A DNA stretch of 64,000 bases from Bacteroidota bacterium (GCA_023437305.1 JAEZGN010000023.1:124001-188000), one strand, 5' to 3'. Positions 33,433-43,705 are shown, counted from the first letter of the stretch. Notes: generated from the letters alone by a model not told the origin. Program-made: numbers and translations.

Positions 33433-36400
33433 ATGATAAGAAAAATTTTGATGTTTCTTCTAGGCATATATATATGCTCTGCTAATTTATATTCTTACAA
33501 TCCTAAGAAAGTAGTTTCTGATATAAGAGGAAGTTATATCAAGGCAATTTTTCAAGACAGCAAAGGGTTGATATGGGTAAACACCAATGTAGGAGTAAGT
33601 ACATACGATGGCAAAACGGCTATTTCAATAACTGGGCTTAAAGGAACAGTCAGCCTTCAGGAAAATGTGCCAGAAAATATGTTAGTGGGAACCGTATCCG
33701 GATTTAAAATACTAAACCGAGAACGTACACCTATCGAGACATATGATATATTTAATAACGTAAATTTTTCGGCATCGGATAGTAGAGGCACTATTTTCAT
33801 TGTTCAAGATAATGGTTTTATATATTATAAGAAGCCTTCTCAAAAACACTTTGATAATTTTATTATCCCGGATTTGGTAGCAGATCGTGTAAAATTATTT
33901 TTTGTGACCAAGGATGATGTCCTTTGGATTGTTACGAATGACGGAATGCTGAGGAGCTTCAATGTCGTGAATAACAATGCCTCTGTCAATTTGAAAGAGA
34001 AAATAAGGAAGAAAATTTCGACAGGAGTAGTAACTACATTTAAGTCTGACAATGACATATATATGCTTGATAGTGACTATAAGCTGAGAAGGTATAATCT
34101 GAATCGACAGGATGCGTCGTTTGTCTCCGACTTGCATCTGGTGCTTAAGGATAAAGGAAAGATAACTTCAGGAATATATTTTCAAGATGAATTTTACTTT
34201 GGAACCGAAAAAGGGCTTTTTGTTATCAAAGAAGATAAAGCCGAAAGATTACCTATAAATAGCGGGGTTAGCTGCTTAATGAAAGATAAGTTCCAAAACC
34301 TGATATGGATAGGAACATCGGGCGACGGGCTTTATGCATACTCTTATGATCCTTACAATATAAAATCAAATCTTTTATCAGACTTTTCTCCATTGGTGTC
34401 GAAATCCATAACAGCTATATATTATGACAATTCAAAAAAACTTTGGTTAGGTACAGAAGGTGGAGGGTTGATTACAATACCCGATTATGAACCGGCTAAG
34501 GATATAAAAGAGGCACATGTACTTACCGCTAAAAACGGTTTAACAGACGATACTGTTTATGCTTTATATAAATCAAAGTATGGGTTATGGATAGGTTGTA
34601 AATCCGGTTTGTCTTTTTATTCGGATAGATATAAGACAATAAATAAGATAAAGAGTATTTCGTTAAATAATGTGCGAGGCATCTATGAGCAAGATTCACT
34701 TCTTTGGTTAGCCTGTTATGGAGAAGGAGTTGTAAAGGCGAATGTTCAATATAACGATGGTAAACCTGAATTGGAAGAAACAAAATTCTATACCTTGAAT
34801 AATGGAGAGGAGGCATCGAATCGTTTTTCTTCAATTTACTCTTATTCCAATACACTTTGGTTTACTAATAGTGGTAATGGTGTTTTTAATATTGTAGGTA
34901 ACGATTTGATCAGATTTAAACTTGTCAATTCTATATACAATTCCATAAATCATTTAACGGCTATTAGTAAAGGTAGCTATATTGCAACAACTGATGTTGG
35001 AACTATCCGGTTTGATTTTGATAACCAGAATACAAATGTTCGGCATCTAAATAATATCTCTACCAATGATATCTTACCTGGACATTGGAACGATTATTGG
35101 CTGAGTACAGATAACGGGCTGATTCTTTACAATATAGAATTTAATGCTTTCCATATCTTTGATAATACTTACGGATTGACAGTAAAAGAGTATTGTAATG
35201 GTGCTTCCTTCAAAGATGAGCAAAATAATATATTGTTTTTTGGCGGAGTAAATGGTTTTACGACTGTACAGTACAACGAGTTTAACGAAGCCATGGAATA
35301 CATGCCTGAGTTGTTCTTGGATAAGCTTTCAGTGTTTGGAATAGAGAAAAATATTAGTAACTTTTTTGATAAAGAGACTAACATCATAACCTTAAAGCCA
35401 AACGAGAATTTCTTCTCGGTGAGTTTCAATGCATTGGACTATATTAATGGATACAACTATATCTTCTATTATAAAATAGGAAAAGATGGACAATGGATCG
35501 ATAATGGTAACTCAGGAGTTATATCGTTTACTGATCTTAGACCGGGTAAATATGAACTGTATGTAAGATATTATAATAAGATTCTCAACAAGGAGAGTTA
35601 TACACAGAAACTCTCAATAGAGGTATTGCCTCCATGGTATAATTCAGTACATGCCTATGTGCTTTATTCTCTTCTGTTTCTAACGGCTATTCTCTATATT
35701 TTTGTTTCAGTTTCGAAACGTAAACGTAGACTAAAGCAAGAGGAAAGGCTGAGAAACGAACAGCAAAGAAGAGAAGAAATACACGAAGCCAAGCTAAACT
35801 TTTTTACAGATATTGCCCATGAATTCTGTACACCTTTAACTCTGATCTCAGGCCCATGTAAGCTTATTCTTGAGCAGCAAGATACAACATCTTCAATCAT
35901 TCGGTATGCGGATGTAATCGACCGGAATGCAAAACGTATGCACTCACTAATAAGTGATCTGATGAGCTTTAAACGAATGGAGTCGGGTTATAAACAGCCC
36001 CAAATAAGTAAATTGAATATTGCAGAAATAGCAGATCATGTTATAGATGCATTCGAGATAAACACTTCAGGTGCAAGGATAGATATTCGTAAACATTATC
36101 CCAAAGGCATATTCTGGAATTCGGATGAAGAATTTATAAATACTATTCTTATCAATTTACTGTCTAATGCTGTAAAATATTCGGAGGGAGAGCCTATAGA
36201 TGTTCACATTCGGCAGGTAGGAGATGTGCTAACAATAAATATAATAAATCAAGGGAGAGGAATTGATAAAGAATATATTGCTGATATATTTAATCGTTAC
36301 ACCATCTTAGATAATTATGTGGAGCAATCCACGTGGAAGCAAAATGGATTGGGTCTTGCAATAACTGCAAGTATGGTAAAACTATTATCGGGTAGTATCA

Positions 36401-37326
36401 ATGCAGAAAGTATAGAGGAAACAATTTCTTTTATTGTCAAACTTCCTCTATTGCAAGTCGAAGTCGATTTGGTCGAATCGGGTAAAAGGTATGACTTGAG
36501 CAGTACTTTTGTTTCAGAGTTTATATCTCCTCCAGCAACGTATATATATAAAGACGATAGACCAACAGTTGCCATCGTTGATGATAACCCTGAAATGCTT
36601 TGGCTTATATGTGATATACTCAACAATGAGTTTAATGTATTGCCAATGAGTGATGCTACTAAAGCTATCGATACCCTGAACTCAAATTATGTTGATATTA
36701 TACTTTGCGATATAATGATGAATGGGATAGATGGGATAAAGCTCACCGAAATACTGAAATCGGATAAAAGTACATCTCACATTCCTCTTATCATTATTTC
36801 GGCAGCTCACGATATAGAAATACAAACTAAAGCTATCGATGCCGGAGCCGAACTATATTTGACTAAACCCTTTGATGCTACATATCTTAGAACATCAATA
36901 AGGCGGTTGCTGGGAAGAAAAGAAGACCTCAAAGATTACTTTGCGTCTCCCCTTAGTGCTTATGAGTTGAATATGGGTAAGTTGCAACATGCCGAATACC
37001 GCAAGTTTTTGAAGAAAATATATGCAATAATAAATAAGAATATACAAAATAAGGGGTTATCGCCGGAGTTTATCGCCTCCGAATTGGGGATGAGTACACG
37101 TAATCTTTATAGAAAAATAAAAGAGTCTACGGATAAAGGGTTATTAGAAATCATCCGTGATGGAAAGTTGGCTGTAGCCGCAAATCTTTTATTGAAATCG
37201 AAGTTCTCTATTGACGAAATCATATTCAAGTCGGGCTTTTCAAACAGGGCAAGTTTTTATAGAGCCTTTTCAAAAAAATATGGGTGCAATCCTTCAGAAT
37301 TCATAGAAAAAAATGGTGTGAAGTAA
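33433..37326 (+). CDS. Hybrid two-component system regulator (HTCS: sensor, kinase, receiver and AraC HTH in one chain)
   Basis: 1297 residues from the ATG at 33433. A signal peptide is followed by a periplasmic sensor of Reg_prop beta-propeller repeats (units such as DSKGLIWVNTN and DNSKKLWLGTEGGG) and a Y_Y_Y domain (about 640-725). One membrane helix (about 737-760) leads to a HisKA domain with His796 (IAHEFCTPLTLI), an HATPase domain (ILINLLSNAVKYS, then GLGLAIT), a receiver with phospho-acceptor Asp1093 (ILCDIMM) and Lys in TKPFDA, and a C-terminal AraC-type HTH (about 1195-1297). The protein senses a glycan fragment in the periplasm and regulates genes in the cytosol. Its likely targets are nearby (the divergent DUF1080 lipoprotein and barrel protein), although no SusCD pair is present. 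Confidence 0.93.
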   Translation: MIRKILMFLLGIYICSANLYSYNPKKVVSDIRGSYIKAIFQDSKGLIWVNTNVGVSTYDGKTAISITGLKGTVSLQENVPENMLVGTVSGFKILNRERTPIETYDIFNNVNFSASDSRGTIFIVQDNGFIYYKKPSQKHFDNFIIPDLVADRVKLFFVTKDDVLWIVTNDGMLRSFNVVNNNASVNLKEKIRKKISTGVVTTFKSDNDIYMLDSDYKLRRYNLNRQDASFVSDLHLVLKDKGKITSGIYFQDEFYFGTEKGLFVIKEDKAERLPINSGVSCLMKDKFQNLIWIGTSGDGLYAYSYDPYNIKSNLLSDFSPLVSKSITAIYYDNSKKLWLGTEGGGLITIPDYEPAKDIKEAHVLTAKNGLTDDTVYALYKSKYGLWIGCKSGLSFYSDRYKTINKIKSISLNNVRGIYEQDSLLWLACYGEGVVKANVQYNDGKPELEETKFYTLNNGEEASNRFSSIYSYSNTLWFTNSGNGVFNIVGNDLIRFKLVNSIYNSINHLTAISKGSYIATTDVGTIRFDFDNQNTNVRHLNNISTNDILPGHWNDYWLSTDNGLILYNIEFNAFHIFDNTYGLTVKEYCNGASFKDEQNNILFFGGVNGFTTVQYNEFNEAMEYMPELFLDKLSVFGIEKNISNFFDKETNIITLKPNENFFSVSFNALDYINGYNYIFYYKIGKDGQWIDNGNSGVISFTDLRPGKYELYVRYYNKILNKESYTQKLSIEVLPPWYNSVHAYVLYSLLFLTAILYIFVSVSKRKRRLKQEERLRNEQQRREEIHEAKLNFFTDIAHEFCTPLTLISGPCKLILEQQDTTSSIIRYADVIDRNAKRMHSLISDLMSFKRMESGYKQPQISKLNIAEIADHVIDAFEINTSGARIDIRKHYPKGIFWNSDEEFINTILINLLSNAVKYSEGEPIDVHIRQVGDVLTINIINQGRGIDKEYIADIFNRYTILDNYVEQSTWKQNGLGLAITASMVKLLSGSINAESIEETISFIVKLPLLQVEVDLVESGKRYDLSSTFVSEFISPPATYIYKDDRPTVAIVDDNPEMLWLICDILNNEFNVLPMSDATKAIDTLNSNYVDIILCDIMMNGIDGIKLTEILKSDKSTSHIPLIIISAAHDIEIQTKAIDAGAELYLTKPFDATYLRTSIRRLLGRKEDLKDYFASPLSAYELNMGKLQHAEYRKFLKKIYAIINKNIQNKGLSPEFIASELGMSTRNLYRKIKESTDKGLLEIIRDGKLAVAANLLLKSKFSIDEIIFKSGFSNRASFYRAFSKKYGCNPSEFIEKNGVK

Positions 37327-37377
37327 AGCGACCCTGTGTCATCTATAATTCAAGAGTATAAAAAATAAAAATAGCTC

Positions 37378-37408
37378 TTTAGTAAGAGCAAAAAATGATG
37401 TATCTTTG
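37378..37408 (+). promoter_or_regulatory. Promoter of guaA
   Basis: TTTA (37378-37381) and TATCTTTG (37401-37408) lie 19 bases apart. The leader would be about 30 bases. Confidence 0.6.
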
Positions 37409-37445
37409 TGCGCATTAAATAAACATCCCTTACTTATCTATATTT

Positions 37446-38966
37446 ATGCACGAAAAAATCATTATTCTTGATTTCGGGTCACAAACCACCCAACTTATTG
37501 GTCGCAGAGTAAGAGAACTCAATACATACTGCGAGATAGTGCCTTACAATAAATTTCCGTTCGGAGACGAAACCGTAAAAGGAGTTATTCTTTCGGGAAG
37601 TCCATTTTCGGTAAACGACTCTGATGCTTTTAAACCGGAACTTAGTGAAATAAGAAAAAACTATCCAGTTCTGGGTATTTGTTACGGAGCACAATATTTG
37701 GCTTATACGTCGGGCGGAAAAGTAGAGAAAAGCGACTCTCGCGAATATGGGAGAGCTCATCTTGCCAAAATAGACTCTTCGGAGCCTCTATTTGATGGAA
37801 TACAAGCAGGTACTCAGGTGTGGATGTCGCATGGTGATACAATAACATCTCTTCCTCACAATTTTAAGACTATAGCCAGTACAAGTGATGTAGAGGCTGC
37901 AGCATATAAAATAGATGGAGAACCGACATGGGCTGTGCAATTCCATCCCGAAGTTTTTCATACAACAGATGGTACACGTTTGTTGAGTAATTTCTTGAAT
38001 ATATGTAAGATGAAGCGCGACTGGTCGCCTGCTTCCTTTATCGATACTACTGTTGCAGAACTTAAAGAGCAATTGGGAGACGACAAAGTGATTCTTGCAT
38101 TATCAGGAGGCGTAGACTCGTCTGTTACTGCTGTACTGTTGAATAAGGCAATCGGTAAAAATCTTACTTGTGTGTTTGTCGATCATGGCTTGCTTCGTAA
38201 GAATGAATTCGAAAACGTTTTGAAAGATTATGAACATCTTGGTCTTAATGTGATAGGCGTTAATGCTAAAGGTCGTTTCTATAAAGCTCTTGCTGGGATT
38301 ACTGATCCTGAGCAAAAGCGTAAGATAATAGGTAAAGGATTTATTGATGTTTTTGATGAAGAAGCACATAAGCTGACTGACATAAAATGGTTGGGACAGG
38401 GTACTATTTATCCTGACATTATAGAATCACTTTCGATAACAGGTACAGTGATCAAATCGCACCATAATGTTGGAGGTTTACCTGAAAAGATGCACTTGAA
38501 GTTGGTAGAACCTCTTCGCCTGTTATTTAAAGATGAGGTACGCCGTGTAGGTCTTGAACTTGGCATGAAGGAAAATCTTATCAAACGCCATCCGTTCCCG
38601 GGTCCGGGTCTTGGTATTCGTATCCTTGGAGATATTACTCCCGAGAAGGTAGAGATTGCTCAGAATGCTGATGATATTTATATTTCTATGTTGCGTGAAT
38701 GGGGGTTGTACGATAAAGTGTGGCAGGCAGGGGCAATATTGTTGCCAATCCGTTCGGTAGGGGTAATGGGTGATGAACGCACCTATGAGAATACAGTAGC
38801 TTTGCGTGCCGTAACATCTACAGATGCGATGACTGCCGACTGGGCACATTTACCTTATGAGTTTTTAGCTAAAGTCTCTAACGAGATTATCAATAAGGTG
38901 AAAGGTGTAAATCGTGTCGTTTACGATATATCGTCAAAACCACCGGCAACTATTGAGTGGGAATAA
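37446..38966 (+). CDS. guaA: GMP synthase (glutamine-hydrolysing)
   Basis: 506 residues. The N-terminal class I glutamine amidotransferase domain shows ILDFGSQTTQLI, the catalytic Cys in GICYGAQ (about residue 78) and the His/Glu in QFHPEV. The ATP pyrophosphatase domain starts at ALSGGVDSSVTA (about 219), and the C-terminal GMP synthase domain contains RHPFPGPGLGIR. It converts XMP to GMP. Length and motif order are those of a normal GuaA. No purine riboswitch is visible in the short leader. A strong terminator follows. Confidence 0.96.
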   Translation: MHEKIIILDFGSQTTQLIGRRVRELNTYCEIVPYNKFPFGDETVKGVILSGSPFSVNDSDAFKPELSEIRKNYPVLGICYGAQYLAYTSGGKVEKSDSREYGRAHLAKIDSSEPLFDGIQAGTQVWMSHGDTITSLPHNFKTIASTSDVEAAAYKIDGEPTWAVQFHPEVFHTTDGTRLLSNFLNICKMKRDWSPASFIDTTVAELKEQLGDDKVILALSGGVDSSVTAVLLNKAIGKNLTCVFVDHGLLRKNEFENVLKDYEHLGLNVIGVNAKGRFYKALAGITDPEQKRKIIGKGFIDVFDEEAHKLTDIKWLGQGTIYPDIIESLSITGTVIKSHHNVGGLPEKMHLKLVEPLRLLFKDEVRRVGLELGMKENLIKRHPFPGPGLGIRILGDITPEKVEIAQNADDIYISMLREWGLYDKVWQAGAILLPIRSVGVMGDERTYENTVALRAVTSTDAMTADWAHLPYEFLAKVSNEIINKVKGVNRVVYDISSKPPATIEWE

Positions 38967-38984
38967 GAATATTGACAAAATATA

Positions 38985-39015
38985 AAAAAAGGACTTCAAT
39001 TAGAAGTCCTTTTTT
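38985..39015. terminator. Bidirectional terminator between guaA and the thioredoxin gene
   Basis: A perfect 13-bp stem (38985-38997 with 39003-39015), loop of 5, with flanking A and T runs. Confidence 0.88.
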
Positions 39016-39035
39016 ATGTCGTATGTGAAAGTCTT

Positions 39036-39503
39036 TTATTTCTTTTCTAGCAGAACTTTATCTATAGCTTCTTTTAGGGCGTTTTTAGGGAGAGCACCTT
39101 GTGCCATCTGCGGGGTTCCATTTATCGGGATGAACAGCAGGCTTGGGATACTTCTGATTCCAAATAGAGCGGATAACTCAAGTTCTGCTTCCGTATCTAT
39201 TTTGTAAATATATATTTCTCCGTCATATTCTTTTGCTAATTCCTCCAAAACAGGAGCTACAGCCTTACATGGGCCACACCAGTCTGCATAAAAGTCAATT
39301 AAGGCGGGTTTATCTCCTAAATATTTCCATTCGTTTGGATTGGCTTCGTAATTAGCCACCTTCTTCAAAAAATCTATTTTGTTTAAATGTATTGTTTTCA
39401 CTTTGTTTTCTGTTTTAGCAGGTTCCTCTGTCTTGCTGTTGTTGGTTTGAGCATAAGTAGTAAGCGAGATTCCTGCGATCAATACTAGTAATAATAATCT
39501 CAT
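39036..39503 (-). CDS. Secreted thioredoxin
   Basis: 155 residues. A signal peptide (about 1-19, ending TYAQ) sends it to the periplasm. The thioredoxin fold (about 50-150) has the active site WCGPCKAV and the cis-Pro in RSIPSLLF. It can reduce or rearrange disulfides in exported proteins. It follows an unlisted 53-residue gene by 10 bases, and the only good promoter upstream (39713-39720) lies before that gene, so the two form an operon. Confidence 0.92.
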   Translation of the reverse strand: MRLLLLVLIAGISLTTYAQTNNSKTEEPAKTENKVKTIHLNKIDFLKKVANYEANPNEWKYLGDKPALIDFYADWCGPCKAVAPVLEELAKEYDGEIYIYKIDTEAELELSALFGIRSIPSLLFIPINGTPQMAQGALPKNALKEAIDKVLLEKK

Positions 39504-39513
39504 TTTATTTGTA

Positions 39514-39675
39514 TTATTTTTCTTTGTTTATTTCTTTCGATCCGGCATACTGCTGATTCTCATCTATCTGGCAATATCCTGTTATGCAACACGAAGTATT
39601 CGCTGCCACGATAAAGATACCTAAAATAAATTGCAAAGAACGAGTAGCTATCCACTTCTTTATGCACCTTCTCAT
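39514..39675 (-). CDS. 53-residue hydrophobic, cysteine-bearing small protein in operon with thioredoxin
   Basis: ATG at 39675, stop TAA at 39514-39516. A basic N-terminus (MRRCIKKWIATR) precedes a hydrophobic segment (about 13-28), then NTSCCITGYCQID and a polar tail. The frame fills the space between a -7 element (TATATTTG at 39713-39720) and the thioredoxin start 10 bases downstream, and a promoter this far from thioredoxin needs a first gene. The CC and TGYC cysteines recall the ends of DUF2892-type membrane proteins, but the family is not certain. Shared transcript with a periplasmic thioredoxin suggests a redox-related role (inference). The rest of the 432-base gap up to mutS is AT-rich and holds only promoter elements. 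Confidence 0.65.
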   Translation of the reverse strand: MRRCIKKWIATRSLQFILGIFIVAANTSCCITGYCQIDENQQYAGSKEINKEK

Positions 39676-39712
39676 CGTTTTTCTTTTTCTAAAAAGCAGC
39701 TACAAATATAAT

Positions 39713-39720
39713 ACATATTT
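39713..39720 (-). promoter_or_regulatory. -7 element of the small-protein/thioredoxin operon
   Basis: TATATTTG on the minus strand, predicted transcript start near 39706, about 31 bases before the small gene. Confidence 0.6.
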
Positions 39721-39935
39721 TCCTTTAGAATATATTTCTATGGTTAAATAAAATAAATAAAGATATACATAATCGGATAGTAATTAACCATAAGAGAGTT
39801 AAAAGATAAAAAACAAATAAGCTTTGATTTCGTTTTTCGAAGCCAAAATAAAGATTCATCACACTTTCATTTATTTTTTTCTATCTTTGTTACCTTATAA
39901 TTGATTCATAAAAACATCTAAACTATATAAATACT

Positions 39936-42548
39936 GTGTCAAAAAAGGTAGCTGAAACCCCACTGATGAAACAATATTTTGAGATCAAGAGCAAGCATCC
40001 TGATGCCATATTATTGTTTAGAGTAGGAGACTTTTACGAAACATTTTCGGATGACGCTATCGATGCTGCCGAGATATTGGGAATCACGCTTACGCGTAGA
40101 GGAAACGGTACTGCTCAGTTTGTAGAATTGGCAGGGTTTCCACACCATGCATTGGATACATATTTGCCAAAGTTGGTACGTGCCGGAAGGCGTGTCGCTA
40201 TTTGTGACCAACTGGAAGACCCGAAGCAAACAAAGACCCTCGTAAAGAGAGGTATTACCGAGCTTGTCACCCCCGGGGTTTCTATCAATGATAATATACT
40301 AAATCATAAAGAGAATAATTTCCTTTGTGCCATTCACTTTGCAAAGAACACCTGTGGAGTTTCTTTTTTGGATATTTCTACCGGAGAATTTCTGGTTGCC
40401 GAAGGCACAAAAGAATATATAGATAAACTACTAACAAACTTTTCTCCTAAAGAGGTGCTCTTAGAAAGAAGTAAGAAAAAAATGTTTGAAGAGTCGTTTG
40501 GTTCTCGTTTCTTTATTTTCGAGCTCGATGATTGGGTATTTACCGAAGATACAGCCAAAGGTCGCCTTTTGAAGCATTTCGAAACCCGTAACCTCAAAGG
40601 TTTCGGTGTGGAGCATCTGACAAACGGAGTTATTGCTGCCGGAACTATCCTTCATTATCTGGATGTTACTCAACATACTCAGATAGGGCATATAACATCT
40701 CTCTCTCGTATAGAGGAGGATAAATATGTGCGTTTGGATAAGTTTACAGTGCGTAGTCTTGAGATTATCTCAACGATGAACGAAGGAGGCAAAAGCCTGT
40801 TAGATATCTTGGACAAGACGGTTTCTCCAATGGGTGCACGCATGCTTCGCCGCTGGCTTGTATTCCCGCTCAAAGATGTAAAACCTATCAATAGCCGTTT
40901 GTCCGTTGTAGAATACTTCTTTAAGGATATCGAACTGAAAACTTTGCTCGAAGAACAGCTTGCGTTGATCGGAGATTTGGAACGGATTATATCTAAGGTT
41001 GCCGTGAACAGAGTTTCTCCGCGCGAAATTGTTCAACTCAAGGTGGCGTTGAAAGCGATAGAACCGATACGAAATGCGTTCTTGGCATCAGACGAACCAA
41101 GCCTGAGGGAAATAGGAGAAAGGCTCGACCCTTGTCCGGTGATACATGATCGTATCGAAAAAGAAGTACAACCCGATCCCCCTTCTTTACTTAATAAAGG
41201 GAATATTATAAGAAAAGGAGTAAATACGGAACTGGACGAACTTCGAGATATAGCCTATTCAGGAAAAGATTACTTATTAAAGATACAGCAACGAGAAACA
41301 GAAGCTACAGGTATATCATCCCTAAAGATCAGTTTTAATAACGTCTTTGGCTACTATATCGAGGTGAGAAATACTCACAAGGATAAAGTTCCTGAAAGCT
41401 GGATACGCAAGCAAACATTGGTAAATGCAGAGCGTTACATTACTCAAGAGCTGAAAGAGTATGAAGAAAAGATACTGGGAGCTGAAGAAAAAATTCAGGC
41501 CTTGGAATCTAACCTATTCAATGAGCTTGTCCTTAGCATTGTAGAGTATATACCCGCAATACAGGCAAATGCAAGCCTTATTGCTCAGACCGATTGTTTA
41601 CTTTCCTTTTCCAAAGTTGCAAAAGAGAATAAATATATCCGTCCCGAGATAAATGACACGGATGTTTTGAAGATAAAGAATGGTCGACATCCTGTAATAG
41701 AGAAGCAATTACCGCTTGGTGAAAGCTATATTGCCAATGATGTATCTCTGGATAGTAACAAGCAGCAGATAATAATTATTACCGGGCCCAATATGGCCGG
41801 TAAATCGGCATTGCTTCGTCAAACTGCACTCATTACACTGATGGCACAGGCCGGAAGCTTTGTCCCTGCCGAATCGGCTCAAATAGGATTGGTGGATAAA
41901 ATATTCACTCGTGTAGGAGCATCTGATAACATATCTGTAGGTGAATCTACATTTATGGTAGAGATGAACGAAGCCTCTGATATCTTGAATAACTTATCAC
42001 CTAAGAGCCTTGTTCTGTTTGATGAGTTGGGACGTGGAACAAGTACCTATGACGGTATTTCTATTGCATGGGCTATTGTAGAGTATATTCACGAACATCC
42101 TAAGGCAAGAGCAAAAACCTTGTTCGCAACGCATTATCATGAGCTGAACGAGATGGAAAAATCCTTTAAGCGGATAAAGAACTTCAATGTTTCGGTTAAA
42201 GAAATAGATAATAAAGTTATATTCCTTCGTAAACTTGTTCCCGGAGGAAGTGAACATAGTTTTGGTATACATGTAGCTAAGATGGCGGGAATGCCTCAAA
42301 GCATTGTTAAGAGAGCAAATTCGATATTAAAGCAATTGGAATCGGATAATCGTAAACAAGGTATATCGAAACCGATTAAAGATATTAAAGAAAATAGAGA
42401 AGGATATCAGCTAAGCTTTTTCCAACTCGACGATCCTGTTCTCAGTCAGGTAAGAGACGAAATTAAATCATTAGATGTAAACAATCTGACACCAATGGAG
42501 GCTCTAAACAAACTGAATGAGATAAAAAAGATAGTATCCGGTAAATAG
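39936..42548 (+). CDS. mutS: DNA mismatch repair protein MutS
   Basis: 870 residues from a GTG start, which is needed to keep the usual N-terminus; the next ATG is 30 bases in. The mismatch-binding domain has the Phe-x-Glu motif in FRVGDFYETF (about 29-38). The connector, lever and clamp domains follow, and the ATPase shows GPNMAGKSALLRQ (about 617), a Walker B with FDELGRGTSTYDG (about 692-704) and the signature segment ATHYHEL. It recognises mismatches and recruits MutL. A -7 element TATCTTTG is at 39892-39899. Confidence 0.96.
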   Translation: MSKKVAETPLMKQYFEIKSKHPDAILLFRVGDFYETFSDDAIDAAEILGITLTRRGNGTAQFVELAGFPHHALDTYLPKLVRAGRRVAICDQLEDPKQTKTLVKRGITELVTPGVSINDNILNHKENNFLCAIHFAKNTCGVSFLDISTGEFLVAEGTKEYIDKLLTNFSPKEVLLERSKKKMFEESFGSRFFIFELDDWVFTEDTAKGRLLKHFETRNLKGFGVEHLTNGVIAAGTILHYLDVTQHTQIGHITSLSRIEEDKYVRLDKFTVRSLEIISTMNEGGKSLLDILDKTVSPMGARMLRRWLVFPLKDVKPINSRLSVVEYFFKDIELKTLLEEQLALIGDLERIISKVAVNRVSPREIVQLKVALKAIEPIRNAFLASDEPSLREIGERLDPCPVIHDRIEKEVQPDPPSLLNKGNIIRKGVNTELDELRDIAYSGKDYLLKIQQRETEATGISSLKISFNNVFGYYIEVRNTHKDKVPESWIRKQTLVNAERYITQELKEYEEKILGAEEKIQALESNLFNELVLSIVEYIPAIQANASLIAQTDCLLSFSKVAKENKYIRPEINDTDVLKIKNGRHPVIEKQLPLGESYIANDVSLDSNKQQIIIITGPNMAGKSALLRQTALITLMAQAGSFVPAESAQIGLVDKIFTRVGASDNISVGESTFMVEMNEASDILNNLSPKSLVLFDELGRGTSTYDGISIAWAIVEYIHEHPKARAKTLFATHYHELNEMEKSFKRIKNFNVSVKEIDNKVIFLRKLVPGGSEHSFGIHVAKMAGMPQSIVKRANSILKQLESDNRKQGISKPIKDIKENREGYQLSFFQLDDPVLSQVRDEIKSLDVNNLTPMEALNKLNEIKKIVSGK

Positions 42549-42751
42549 GAGTAAACCGACTTTACATACGTATGACTTTATAAAATAATAAAAACTCACG
42601 AATCAAATTCATAAATAAAATTTGAAAAACTCAAACTATTGCAAAACTGTAATTTAGGTAGTTTTTCTTTTAATAAAAAACTATATTCGTGAAGTTTTTT
42701 TGTTTCTTTGTGTTTTAGAATAAATTAAATAACAGCTATTTCTGTAAAATA

Positions 42752-43693
42752 ATGAATCGCAAAAAGATATTGGTCACCGGTGGTGCGGGATTTATTGGTT
42801 CACATCTTTGTGAAAGACTTTTGAAAGATGGAAATGAAGTTTTATGCTTAGATAATTATTTTACAGGCTCAAAAAATAATATCATACATCTTTTAGATAA
42901 TCCATATTTTGAATTAATCAGACATGATATAGTTCATCCTTTTCATGCAGATGTAGATGAGATATACAATTTGGCTTGTCCTGCTTCTCCGGTACACTAT
43001 CAGTATAATGCGATAAAAACAATTAAAACGTCTGTGGTAGGCGCCATCAATATGCTTGGTTTGGCAAAACGCTTGAAAGCAAAGGTGCTGCAAGCTTCTA
43101 CAAGTGAAGTATATGGCGATCCCAATGTACACCCTCAGCCCGAATCTTATTGGGGAAATGTAAATCCAATAGGCATACGTTCTTGCTATGATGAAGGAAA
43201 GCGTTGCGCTGAGACCTTATTTATGGACTATTACCGTCAGAATGGAGTAAGGATAAAGATTGTGCGTATATTTAATACTTACGGACCTCATATGAACCCG
43301 AATGATGGGAGAGTTGTATCCAATTTTATCGTGCAAGCACTCAAGGGAGAAGATATTACAATATATGGTGATGGAACTCAAACAAGAAGCTTTCAGTATG
43401 TAGATGATCTTGTTGAAGCTATGACCCGAATGATGGCAACCCAAGACTCCTTTATTGGTCCTGTAAATACAGGAAATCCGGGAGAGTTTACAATGCTTGA
43501 GCTTGCGACCCTGATACTTGAACTTACAGGTTCAAAGTCAAAACTGATATTTATGCCTTTGCCTAGTGATGACCCTAAACAAAGAAGACCTGATATTACT
43601 TTAGCGAAAGAAAAATTAAATTGGGAGCCTAAGGTGCAACTAAGGGATGGGTTGATTAAAACGATTGACTATTTTGATAAAATCTTAACATAA
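42752..43693 (+). CDS. UDP-glucuronate decarboxylase (UDP-xylose synthase)
   Basis: 313 residues. An extended SDR with VTGGAGFIGSHLCERLL, ending in a GR-type C-terminus. The diagnostic blocks of UXS are present: NLACPASPVHYQ, STSEVYGDP, then SCYDEGKRCAETL with the YxxxK pair, and RIFNTYGPHMNPNDGR. It makes UDP-xylose from UDP-glucuronate, for a cell-surface glycan. It is the first gene of a four-gene operon (gaps of 12, 14 and 39 bases) with a barrel protein, a polytopic membrane protein and a GT2. Confidence 0.9.
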   Translation: MNRKKILVTGGAGFIGSHLCERLLKDGNEVLCLDNYFTGSKNNIIHLLDNPYFELIRHDIVHPFHADVDEIYNLACPASPVHYQYNAIKTIKTSVVGAINMLGLAKRLKAKVLQASTSEVYGDPNVHPQPESYWGNVNPIGIRSCYDEGKRCAETLFMDYYRQNGVRIKIVRIFNTYGPHMNPNDGRVVSNFIVQALKGEDITIYGDGTQTRSFQYVDDLVEAMTRMMATQDSFIGPVNTGNPGEFTMLELATLILELTGSKSKLIFMPLPSDDPKQRRPDITLAKEKLNWEPKVQLRDGLIKTIDYFDKILT

Positions 43694-43705
43694 TATGTTA
43701 TAATA

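Noticed and set aside
37373..37388. Hairpin GCTCTT/AAGAGC before guaA as a purine riboswitch
   Set aside because: It is only a 6-bp stem that overlaps the promoter region; no conserved purine-riboswitch core is present.
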